DNA of 5,923 nucleotides. Origin: Accumulibacter sp. Its GTDB lineage: Bacteria > Pseudomonadota > Gammaproteobacteria > Burkholderiales > Rhodocyclaceae. A program made the translations under genes and the position numbers. The stretch lies in contig DPSD01000395.1 of assembly GCA_003538495.1 (NCBI GenBank), positions 1 through 5,923 of the forward strand, read 5' to 3'. The notes under the pieces are model-generated. The model had not been told where the DNA came from and made no database searches. It saw only the letters and a list, made by a program, of their open reading frames with translations. Shown here piece by piece: positions 1 through 5,923 of this stretch (position 1 is the stretch's first letter; each line of letters starts with the position of its first letter).

Positions 1-1
1 C

Positions 2-547
2 AATGGCGGCATAATATCTTCCGACACTTTCCCACGCTCCCTCGGTAACGCCGGCAAAGTCGAAGTTTCGGCGAGCCGGGCTCTTGCCATCGTCAATGGT
101 GGCAAGATATCTTCCGGTACATCCGCCTTAGGTGACGCTGGCACAGTCAAGGTCAGTGCCGGCAGTATCACCATCATTGGCAGTCAGGAAAGCAGCGACA
201 CAGGCATCTTCAGCTCAGCGAAGCCTGGCAGCACTGGCAATGCCGGCAGCGTCGACGTCACGGCGGCCGGGGATCTTTCCCTCGTCAATGGGGGCGCAAT
301 AGATTCCAGCACCTTTTCCTCCGGTAGCGCCGGTTCGGTCACGGTCCATTCCAGCTCGCTACGCTTGGATGGCCGTGCTGGGAATGGCAACTCGAGCCAG
401 ATCAGCGCCGCAGCGTTAGAAAATTCTTCCGGGCAAACCGGCAGTGTCACCGTCACCGCGAACGACCTCACGCTCTCGAACGGCGGCCAGATCACCATCG
501 AGAACCGGGCCAGGGTTAAAGATCCATCCGCCCTGACGCCCACCTCG
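2..547 (+). repeat. Beta-helix super-repeat, about 192 nt (64 aa), in the tpsA gene
   Basis: NGG-x-I units begin at nt 2, 95, 287 and 479, with spacings of 93, 192 and 192 nt. The G-x-V-x-V strands begin at nt 53, 140, 245, 332 and 440, so units of 29 and 35-36 residues alternate and give a period of about 64 residues. The similarity persists at DNA level: nt 2-24 and nt 95-117 both read AATGGYGGCA followed closely by ATATCTTCCG. This suggests growth by duplication of a coding unit. The repeat becomes looser after about nt 500, where strand spacing falls to 27-29 residues. More copies are likely to lie left of the window. Confidence 0.75.
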
Positions 548-1297
548 CTGACCGTGACCGCGCCGCGCATCACCCTCCTGAACAGCCCGCATGCGATCAC
601 CACCGAGTCGACCGGCAACGTCGCCGCCGGAAACATCAGGATCACCGCCAGCGACCAACTCCAGCTCGACCCGAGCGGCATCACCACTACGGCCTTTGAA
701 GGGAACGGTGGCGCGATCGACATCACGGCCGGGCTGCTCCGGCTCGACCATTCGCAGATCACGACATCCGTGACCGGCAGCGATAACGGCAACGGCGGCA
801 ACATCCGCATCACCGCCGACTCGCTGATCCTGAACACCGGCTTCATCCAGGCCAACACGAAGGCGGCCAACTCCAGCGGCGGCGACGTGTCGATCACGGC
901 GCAGAATCTGGTGGCCAGCGGCAACACCCTGTTCCTGGGCGAGAGTACGATTCACACCTTCCAGTCGGGCGTCTTCGGTATCAACGTCATTCAGGCGGCG
1001 GCGCCGACGGGGATCAGCGGCACGGTGCAGATTTCCACCCCGAAACTCGACGTCACCACCAGCCTGGTCGGTCTCGACACGCGCCTGATCAACGCCCAGG
1101 TCGCACGCCGTCTCTGCGAGAACACCCGCGGCAGTTCGCTGGTCCCGGTCGGACGCGGCGGCCTGCCGCCTGGCGGCGCGGACTACCTGAGTCCCGGCCA
1201 GATCTCCGGCATCGGCTTCGTCACCTCGCCGACGGTGAGCCTCCCCAGCAGGCATGCGAGCTGGCCCAACCCCTTTTCACCTTGCCTGGCCCTGTAA
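2..1297 (+). CDS. Two-partner secretion exoprotein (TpsA, filamentous haemagglutinin-like), 3' part
   Basis: The frame is open from the left edge to TAA at 1295-1297, giving 431 C-terminal residues. The start, the signal peptide and the TPS secretion domain lie outside the window. The protein is almost entirely repetitive, low in charge and rich in G, S, T, N and V. Short strands of the form G-x-V/I-x-V/I-x-x-x-x-L-x-L recur about every 27-36 residues, as expected for a right-handed beta-helix adhesin. Near the end, GRGGLPP (residues 384-390 of this fragment) follows a lone Cys; I recall this signature from the C-termini of cyanobacterial and proteobacterial FHA-like proteins. No toxin or CDI-type C-terminal domain follows the helix, so this looks like an adhesin or surface fibre rather than a contact-dependent toxin. 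The only two cysteines are residues 372 and 428. The adjoining TpsB gene supports the call. The exact ligand cannot be told from the sequence. Confidence 0.9.
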   Translation, partial: NGGIISSDTFPRSLGNAGKVEVSASRALAIVNGGKISSGTSALGDAGTVKVSAGSITIIGSQESSDTGIFSSAKPGSTGNAGSVDVTAAGDLSLVNGGAIDSSTFSSGSAGSVTVHSSSLRLDGRAGNGNSSQISAAALENSSGQTGSVTVTANDLTLSNGGQITIENRARVKDPSALTPTSLTVTAPRITLLNSPHAITTESTGNVAAGNIRITASDQLQLDPSGITTTAFEGNGGAIDITAGLLRLDHSQITTSVTGSDNGNGGNIRITADSLILNTGFIQANTKAANSSGGDVSITAQNLVASGNTLFLGESTIHTFQSGVFGINVIQAAAPTGISGTVQISTPKLDVTTSLVGLDTRLINAQVARRLCENTRGSSLVPVGRGGLPPGGADYLSPGQISGIGFVTSPTVSLPSRHASWPNPFSPCLAL

Positions 1298-1300
1298 ATG
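1295..1300 (+). other. Zero-gap tpsA stop / tpsB start junction (TAAATG)
   Basis: The stop codon of the exoprotein gene is followed directly by the start codon of the transporter gene. The 20 bases upstream are pyrimidine-rich and contain no AGGAG-like element. Terminating ribosomes would therefore have to restart here. The signal-peptide quality of the residues after this ATG supports the chosen start. Confidence 0.8.
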
Positions 1301-2986
1301 CTCAAGACCCCTTTGCTCGCCGCAGCCGCGGCGCTGACGGCCCTGGCGGCGCCCGCGCGGGGCATCGAACCGGATCACCTCAACGTCCAGGAGCCGGTAC
1401 GCCCGCCTTACCTGGAGCGCAAGCCCGGCGAGCCCTTCAGCCTGCCGCCGATCGCGCCGGATGCCCCGCTCTCCGGCGCCGCACCGGGCGCGCCAGGCGT
1501 CGTCCTCGAGCGCGTTCGCTTCGTCGGCAACACCGTCATCAGCACCGACGACCTGCAGGGGGTCGCGGCGCCTTTCCTGGGCCAGGCCGTCGGCGCCGAC
1601 GACCTCGAAACGCTGCGCCAGAAGGTCTCTATGCTCTACATCGAGCGTGGCTACCTCAATTCCGGTGCCGTCTTCGACGCCAATGCCTGGGAGCAGGGCA
1701 CGCTGACCCTGCGCATCATCGAAGGCCGACTCAAGGAAATTCGCCTGCATGGCCTTGAGCGGCTCAAGGAGCCCTATGTCACCGACCGCCTGAGGCGCGA
1801 CGACGAGCCGCTCAACATCCTGACGCTGGGCGAGCGCTTCCAGTTGCTGCTCACCGACCCCCTGTTCGCGCGCATGAACGGCCAACTGCTGCCGGATGCC
1901 GAGCGTGGCCAGGCGATTCTCAATGTCGAGGTCGAACGCGCGCTGCCCTACCAGTTGAGCGTCTTCGCCAACAACTATCTGCCGATCTCCATTGGCCCGC
2001 AGAGCGGGACGATCGCCGGCTGGGTACGCAACCTGACCGGTTACGGCGACGTTCTCGAGGCCAGCTACCAGGATCCGCTCGGCCACGGCGACGCCCGCCG
2101 CGGCGCGATCGGCTGGCGCATGCCGCTCAACACCTGGGGGACGCAACTCTCGCTTTACTATGACAGTGGCGTGTCTTCGGTCATCCAGCAACCGACCCGG
2201 CCGCTCAACATCGAGAGCGATCTCACCAACAAGGAAATCGGTCTCGGCCAGGTGCTGTCGGAGACGCTCAGGCAGAGGCTCGCGGTCGGCGTGAACCGCG
2301 TCTGGCGCGAGAACCGCACGACCTTGCTCGGCGATCCTTTCTCCTTTGTTCCGGGAGAACCGACCGGCACCTCAAAGGCCAGGGACTGGCGCTTCTGGCA
2401 AGAGTATTCCCACCGCTCGGACGAGCAGGTGCTGGCTTTGCGCTCGACCTTCACCTTCGGCGAAAACAATCAGCTTCCCGCCAGAGCCTTCCCCCTTCCC
2501 GGCCTGACGCTCGATCGCCACTACTTCATCTGGCTGGGGCAGGCCCAGTATGCTCACCGGCTCCTCGACAACGGCAGCCAGTTGATCCTGCGCCTGAATG
2601 TCCAGGACACGCCCGATCGACTGATTCCCATGGAGAAGATGGCGGTCGGCGGCATCAATACCGTGCGCGGCTATCTCGAAAACCAGTTGGTGCGTGACAA
2701 CGGCGTGGTCGCCAATATCGAACTGGATTTCCCCGTGCTGGCCGATGGCGCGCGCCAGTTGAGCCTCAACCTGAAGCCCTTCATCGATTATGGCCGCGCT
2801 TGGGACAAGGACGCGGCGGCGTCGGTCATTGCCTCCGCCGGTCTCGCCACCCGGCTGCGCTGGCAGGGGCTGACCTTCGATCTGTCGCTGGCGAAACGGA
2901 TCCATCACTCGCGGACGGTGATCAGTAACGGCTCCAACCTCCAGGAAAAAGGCATCGAGCTGCAATTGTCCTATGCGTTTTTCTAA
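1298..2986 (+). CDS. TpsB outer-membrane transporter, ShlB/FhaC/HecB family
   Basis: This 562-residue protein has the usual length and architecture of a TpsB pore, which secretes its partner TpsA from the periplasm to the cell surface. Residues 1-20 or 1-22 form a signal peptide (MLKTPLL, an Ala-rich core, then a possible cleavage site after APA or ARG). A Pro-rich linker follows to about residue 67. POTRA 1 covers about 69-144 (VVLERVRFVGNTVIS to RIIEGRL) and POTRA 2 about 145-213. The rest is a 16-strand-type beta-barrel. It includes VGGINTVRGY (450-459), the VRGY tip motif of the Omp85/TpsB L6 loop, and FIDYGRAW (495-502), the F-x-D-x-G motif. The C-terminus ends in Phe (SYAFF), as expected for a BAM-inserted barrel. 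The ATG at 1298 directly follows the TAA of tpsA and no Shine-Dalgarno sequence is visible, so translation is probably coupled to the upstream gene. No frameshift or missing motif is evident. Confidence 0.96.
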   Translation: MLKTPLLAAAAALTALAAPARGIEPDHLNVQEPVRPPYLERKPGEPFSLPPIAPDAPLSGAAPGAPGVVLERVRFVGNTVISTDDLQGVAAPFLGQAVGADDLETLRQKVSMLYIERGYLNSGAVFDANAWEQGTLTLRIIEGRLKEIRLHGLERLKEPYVTDRLRRDDEPLNILTLGERFQLLLTDPLFARMNGQLLPDAERGQAILNVEVERALPYQLSVFANNYLPISIGPQSGTIAGWVRNLTGYGDVLEASYQDPLGHGDARRGAIGWRMPLNTWGTQLSLYYDSGVSSVIQQPTRPLNIESDLTNKEIGLGQVLSETLRQRLAVGVNRVWRENRTTLLGDPFSFVPGEPTGTSKARDWRFWQEYSHRSDEQVLALRSTFTFGENNQLPARAFPLPGLTLDRHYFIWLGQAQYAHRLLDNGSQLILRLNVQDTPDRLIPMEKMAVGGINTVRGYLENQLVRDNGVVANIELDFPVLADGARQLSLNLKPFIDYGRAWDKDAAASVIASAGLATRLRWQGLTFDLSLAKRIHHSRTVISNGSNLQEKGIELQLSYAFF

Positions 2987-2990
2987 GGAA
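2985..2990 (+). promoter_or_regulatory. Ribosome-binding site deciding the start of the TPR-CHAT gene
   Basis: AAGGAA overlaps the TAA stop of tpsB (2984-2986) and lies 6 nt before the ATG at 2997. An earlier in-frame ATG at 2973 sits inside tpsB, has no such element, and would put a charged RFSKERQ stretch ahead of the leader. The 2997 start yields a clean Sec-type signal peptide, so it is preferred. Confidence 0.8.
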
Positions 2991-2996
2991 CGGCAA

Positions 2997-5240
2997 ATGA
3001 GCATCCTCAGGTGGGCGGTCGTCAGATTCTTGCTGGCCATGCTGTTGGCGCTCGGCGCGCAGGCGGCGCCGGATTCGCAGGCGCTGGCGCGCGGCGTCGC
3101 GCTGCGCAATGGCGGCAACCTGCAGCAGGCGATCGATTACTTCCGTGCGCTCGGTACCGCCGACGAGAGTGTGGCCGTCAGCGGCGAACTGGGGGCCTCG
3201 CTGTTGCAGGCGCGGCGCTACGACGAAGCCGAGCCTTTGTTGCGCCAAGCCTACGACAAGACGAACGGCAGCGAACGGGCGCGCTACGCCATCGAACTTG
3301 GCAACCTGGCCGCCGCGCGCCATCGACCCGCAGAGGCCCTGCGCTTCTACGCCGAAGCGCGGACGCTGGCCGGCGGCGAGGTGGCCCTTGCCCTCGTGGC
3401 GCGCATCAATGAAGCCCGCCTGGCCGACCGCCGCGAGCGGCCGGCGTTGCTGGCGGCGATCTCGCGTGACATCGCCGGCGTGAACGCCGCGCAAGCGCGC
3501 GCCCGCCTGCGGCTCACCGCCGGCACCCTGGCGAGCGAGGTCAGTAGCGTGCAGATCGCTTACGAGAACCTCGACGAGGCACGCATCCTGGCCGCCGAGA
3601 TTGGTGACGTCCGCCTCGAGGTCGAGGCACTCGACGCACTGGCCCAGCTTTATGAGGCGCAGGGGCGCAACGACGAAGCGCTGCGCCTGAGCCGCCGCGC
3701 GATCACCCGTGCCCAGGCAGCCGACGGCGTGTTCACCGACCTCCTGCTGCGGCTCGAATGGCGCCAGGGCCGCCTGCTCGCCGCCAAAGGCGCCCAGGAC
3801 GAGGCGCGGGCCGCTTACCTGCGCGCCATCGAGCAGGTCGAGAGCATTCGCCAGGACATCCCGATTGAATACGAGAGCGGCCGCTCGTCGTTTCGCGACA
3901 CCCTGGAACCGATTTATCTCGGCCTCATCGACCTGCTGCTCAAGAAAGCCGACACGGCCGGCGGCAGCGAGCGCGTCGCGCTGCTGCGGCGCGCTCGCGA
4001 CACGGCCGAACTGATCAAGCAGTCCGAACTGCAGGATTATCTCGGCGAGCGGTGCAGCGTCGATGCGGCACAAAACCGTACGCAAGCGGGAGTGGCGCCG
4101 GGAACGGCGATTTTCTATCCGATCATTCTCAAGGACCGCATCGAGGTGATCTTCGAGTCAGGCGCGGGTATTCGTCGCCACACCACGGCCCTCGATGCCC
4201 CGTTGCTGCGCCATCTGGTGTCGTCCTATGCGGAAAAACTGCGCGACGGCGAAGCGGATTACCACGACAACGCGGTCAAGCTCTACGACATTCTGGTCAG
4301 GCCTTTCGAGCGCGAAATCGTCGCTCAGCAGGTGCATACGCTTTTGGTGGTGCCTGACGGCGTGCTGCGCCTGCTGCCCTGGAGCACGCTCCATGACGGC
4401 CAGCAGTTCCTGGTCCAGAAGTACTCGGTGGTCATCAACAGCGGGCTGTCGATGACCAGCCAGACGGCTGGCCATAGCGAAGCGTTTTCCGCGCTCGTCG
4501 CCGGAATGGCGGAACCTGGGCCGGTCGTCGAGCAACTGTCAGGCAGTTCGCTGGCCCAGGTCATGGCCCCGTCTACGGCACGTTCTGCGCTCAATCTGGC
4601 TCGCCAACCGGTCCTCCGCAAGCTGACGCTGTCGACGCGGGCGCTGCCGACGAGCGGTGCCGAGCGCACGGCCCTGCTCAAAGAGCAATTGGCCTTGCCG
4701 GGCGTCAGGCTTGAAGTCGAGAGCCTGGCGAAGATCCTGCCTGGCACCAGCCTGCTCGACGCGACCTTCACGACGACACGCCTGAGCGACGAGTTTGAAA
4801 AGGGCGAATACCACATCGCCCATCTGGCCACGCACGGCTTCTTCGGCAGCACCGCCGACGAAAGCTTCATCATGGCCTACGACAACCTGGTGACCATGGA
4901 TGGCTTGCAGAAACTGCTGCAAGCCGAAGGTGTCAGAAAAACCCCCATCGAGTTGCTGACCCTGTCGGCCTGCGAGACGGCCGAAGGCGACGACCGCTCG
5001 CCGCTGGGCATCGCTGGCGCGGCGATCAAGGCCAAGGCCAAGAGCGTCATCGGCAGCTTGTGGCCGGTTTCCGACAAAGCAGCGCAGCAAGTCATGGAGC
5101 GCTTCTACAGCGGCATCGCGCGCGACGGCCTCTCGAAAGCCGAAGCCCTCCGCCGCGCGCAAGTCATGCTCATCGCGAATCCCGATCTGAGTCACCCCTT
5201 CTACTGGGCGCCTTTCATTCTGGTCGGCAACTGGCGATAG
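2997..5240 (+). CDS. Exported TPR-CHAT domain protein (caspase/separase-like cysteine peptidase)
   Basis: From ATG 2997 the protein has 747 residues. Residues 1-23 look like a Sec signal peptide: basic MSILRWAVVR, a Leu/Ala-rich core, then AQA before APDS, with no lipobox Cys. Residues 28-126 hold about three TPR-like helical repeats. Two more lie near 208-240 (ALDALAQLYEAQGRNDEALR) and 245-280. A helical linker at about 290-352 (SFRDTLEPIYLGLIDLLL; ARDTAELIKQSELQDYLGER) leads into the CHAT domain at about 368-746. The catalytic dyad is visible: His613 in HLATHGFFG and Cys659 in LTLSACETAEG. Both are followed by the family's usual GIAGAAIKAKAKSVIGSLW and the terminal HPFYWAPFILVG. CHAT proteins belong to the caspase/separase peptidase clan and TPRs usually bind the partner or trigger. 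The gene sits 10 nt behind tpsB, so a role in processing or sensing the secreted adhesin is plausible. The substrate is inferred, not shown, and the leader could instead act as a membrane anchor. Confidence 0.94.
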   Translation: MSILRWAVVRFLLAMLLALGAQAAPDSQALARGVALRNGGNLQQAIDYFRALGTADESVAVSGELGASLLQARRYDEAEPLLRQAYDKTNGSERARYAIELGNLAAARHRPAEALRFYAEARTLAGGEVALALVARINEARLADRRERPALLAAISRDIAGVNAAQARARLRLTAGTLASEVSSVQIAYENLDEARILAAEIGDVRLEVEALDALAQLYEAQGRNDEALRLSRRAITRAQAADGVFTDLLLRLEWRQGRLLAAKGAQDEARAAYLRAIEQVESIRQDIPIEYESGRSSFRDTLEPIYLGLIDLLLKKADTAGGSERVALLRRARDTAELIKQSELQDYLGERCSVDAAQNRTQAGVAPGTAIFYPIILKDRIEVIFESGAGIRRHTTALDAPLLRHLVSSYAEKLRDGEADYHDNAVKLYDILVRPFEREIVAQQVHTLLVVPDGVLRLLPWSTLHDGQQFLVQKYSVVINSGLSMTSQTAGHSEAFSALVAGMAEPGPVVEQLSGSSLAQVMAPSTARSALNLARQPVLRKLTLSTRALPTSGAERTALLKEQLALPGVRLEVESLAKILPGTSLLDATFTTTRLSDEFEKGEYHIAHLATHGFFGSTADESFIMAYDNLVTMDGLQKLLQAEGVRKTPIELLTLSACETAEGDDRSPLGIAGAAIKAKAKSVIGSLWPVSDKAAQQVMERFYSGIARDGLSKAEALRRAQVMLIANPDLSHPFYWAPFILVGNWR

Positions 5241-5242
5241 CA

Positions 5243-5590
5243 ATGTTGCTGCCAAATATTGAGAGGGCCGTTATTGATCTCAGGAAACTGACTGACTATG
5301 TACTGAATACCAGCCATCCAGAGGGCAGGCACAAAGCACGCGTGTTTCTTTCCTCATTGGGGATTACGGTAGCGGACGGCGAGTGGCTGGCCAATACGAT
5401 ATTGGCCAGCCTGTGGAAATCGGAGGCCGAGTTACAGAGTCATATCCATTGGGGTGCGATCTACCGTGTCGATATGGAGGTCGTTCAGGGGCAGCGATGC
5501 GCGAAGGTCCGGACGGGTTGGCTGTGCGGAGCAGAAGCGGCTAGACTTGTGACATGCTTTGTTGTTGGAGAATGCGATGAAACTACTTGA
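5243..5590 (+). CDS. Small cytoplasmic DUF6883-type protein
   Basis: This encodes 115 residues. The pattern LPNIERAVID-x-RKL-x-DYVLN-x-x-HPEGRHKARVF-x-x-x-LGI, then a YRVDMEV strand, a VRTGW strand and a closing RLVTCFVV strand, matches DUF6883 as I remember it. Members begin close to this LPN motif, which supports ATG 5243 even though the frame is open further upstream. The biochemical function is unknown. There is no signal peptide or membrane segment, so it should be cytoplasmic. It starts 2 nt after the CHAT stop, has no clear Shine-Dalgarno sequence, and may be translated by coupling. Its last 14 nt overlap the next gene. Its G+C content (52-55% in sampled 60-base lines) is clearly below that of the upstream genes, suggesting separate acquisition. 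Four cysteines (86, 95, 105, 111) cluster near the C-terminus. I recall DUF6883-like domains at the ends of some large toxin-like proteins, but cannot confirm this here. Confidence 0.82.
   Translation: MLLPNIERAVIDLRKLTDYVLNTSHPEGRHKARVFLSSLGITVADGEWLANTILASLWKSEAELQSHIHWGAIYRVDMEVVQGQRCAKVRTGWLCGAEAARLVTCFVVGECDETT
5567..5570 (+). promoter_or_regulatory. Ribosome-binding site for the DUF4926-type gene
   Basis: GGAG lies 6 nt before the ATG at 5577 and inside the end of the preceding coding region. It favours this ATG over an in-frame TTG at 5559, and gives the small downstream protein its own initiation signal despite the gene overlap. Confidence 0.75.
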
Positions 5591-5783
5591 TGTCGTTGCG
5601 ACACTGGAAGATGTTCCGGAAGGGCATCTTGCCAAGGGACAGGTTGGCACCATCGTTGACGAATTGAGCGAGGATATTGTGCTGGTTGAATTTGCGGATC
5701 TTGGCGGGGTGGCGTATGCCCTCGAACCCATCCCCGTCGGCAAGCTTATTCAGCTTCGCCATACGCCGGCAATGGCCGCCTAG
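5577..5783 (+). CDS. Small DUF4926-type protein, partner of the DUF6883 gene
   Basis: This encodes 68 residues. The pattern MKLLDVVATLEDVPEGHLAKGQVGTIVDEL, then VLVEFAD, GVAYALEPIP and a final LIQL, matches the DUF4926 family as I know it: a small beta-rich fold resembling SH3 or KOW-like barrels, of unknown function. It has its own Shine-Dalgarno sequence and overlaps the preceding gene by 14 nt, so the two are almost certainly co-expressed. I recall DUF4926 genes commonly lying beside DUF6883 genes. Such a small, tightly coupled pair would fit an antitoxin/toxin or immunity/toxin arrangement, but nothing in the sequence proves activity or says which partner would be the toxin. It is mildly acidic in the middle (VDELSEDIVLVEFAD) and has no leader or membrane segment. 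Confidence 0.82.
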   Translation: MKLLDVVATLEDVPEGHLAKGQVGTIVDELSEDIVLVEFADLGGVAYALEPIPVGKLIQLRHTPAMAA

Positions 5784-5829
5784 CGATTGGCTGGTATCAC
5801 ACCAACTCCTGGCAGTCGCAGCATCCCTA

Positions 5830-5923
5830 TAAGCGGTCTTGGGTAAGTTCTCCGACATTCCGAGACGGCATTTCCTCATGGATTAGCTGTTGAAATGTCG
5901 GAAGACTTCTTCACAACCGCTTA
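5830..5923. repeat. 94-bp imperfect palindrome with 32-nt arms
   Basis: The arm at 5830-5861 matches the reverse complement of 5892-5923 at 24 of 32 positions without gaps, leaving a 30-nt centre. The outermost 8 bases pair perfectly (TAAGCGGT with ACCGCTTA), and so do 9 bases nearer the loop (TCCGACATT 5851-5859 with AATGTCGGA 5894-5902). Three of the mismatches would be G-U pairs in RNA. The symmetry could be a small non-autonomous mobile element (MITE-like), a dispersed intergenic repeat, or an mRNA 3'-end hairpin. No U-tract is visible because the window stops at the palindrome's end. The rest of the 140-nt gap (5784-5829) shows nothing convincing. Confidence 0.65.

Noticed and set aside
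416..1255. Long reverse-strand open frame of 279 codons opposite tpsA
   Set aside because: It is Arg/Gly/Asp-rich with no recognisable domain and lies opposite a clear beta-helix coding frame. Such frames are expected in high-G+C DNA.
1277..2191. Reverse-strand open frame of 304 codons opposite tpsB
   Set aside because: The forward frame encodes an unmistakable signal peptide and POTRA domains. The reverse product shows no family features.
2973..2996. Earlier ATG for the TPR-CHAT gene, inside tpsB
   Set aside because: It has no Shine-Dalgarno sequence and would precede the signal peptide with charged residues. ATG 2997 has AAGGAA at the right distance.
2922..4085. Reverse-strand open frame of 387 codons opposite the TPR region
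   Set aside because: Its length comes from high third-position G+C of the forward gene. The TPR helices in the forward frame explain the sequence.
2997..5240. CRISPR-linked TPR-CHAT (Csx29-like) protein
   Set aside because: There are no CRISPR repeats or cas genes in the window, and the protein carries an export leader.
2..5783. A contact-dependent inhibition (cdiAIB-like) locus with the small pair as toxin and immunity genes
   Set aside because: The exoprotein ends shortly after its beta-helix without a toxin domain, and the small genes lie behind a CHAT gene rather than next to tpsA. The evidence does not reach a CDI call.
5784..5829. Short TGGT/ACCA hairpin just after the last gene as a terminator
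   Set aside because: It has only a 4-bp stem and no T-run follows it.
5830..5923. Insertion-sequence end (for example of IS66 type, because of the TAAGCG-like tips) or integron attC site
   Set aside because: No transposase or integrase gene is present, the base before the left tip is T rather than the G of GTAAGCG tips as I remember them, and no GTTRRRY core is seen. Bases beyond the edge would be needed.

Overview
The window looks like part of a Gram-negative chromosome. Sampled lines of the long genes run from about 55% to 78% G+C, and two genes encode outer-membrane secretion parts with Sec-type leaders. A beta- or gammaproteobacterium fits best, but nothing here fixes the genus. All genes read rightward with almost no space between them, and no terminator is visible before the last gene, so they probably form one transcript whose promoter lies left of the window.

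Layout: (1) 2-1297 is the 3' end of a two-partner-secretion exoprotein (TpsA, filamentous-haemagglutinin-like). It is a repetitive beta-helix adhesin ending in a GRGGLPP-type C-terminal segment. (2) 1298-2986 is its dedicated outer-membrane transporter (TpsB, ShlB/FhaC/HecB family), starting on the base after the tpsA stop codon. (3) 2997-5240 encodes an exported TPR-CHAT protein, a caspase/separase-like cysteine peptidase with an intact His/Cys dyad. (4) 5243-5590 and 5577-5783 are two small overlapping genes that I place in DUF6883 and DUF4926 by recalled family pattern. They are distinctly lower in G+C (about 52-55% in sampled lines). (5) 5784-5923 is non-coding and holds a 94-bp imperfect palindrome that ends exactly at the window edge.

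Working model: TpsB secretes TpsA across the outer membrane. The TPR-CHAT protein, sent to the periplasm by its own leader, may process, release or monitor the adhesin; this role is inferred from operon position and domains only. The DUF6883/DUF4926 pair is probably a separate, possibly mobile two-gene cassette, perhaps of toxin/antitoxin or toxin/immunity type, sitting at the end of the operon. The TPS-plus-periplasmic-CHAT arrangement and the uncharacterised pair beside a palindrome are the parts most worth following up.
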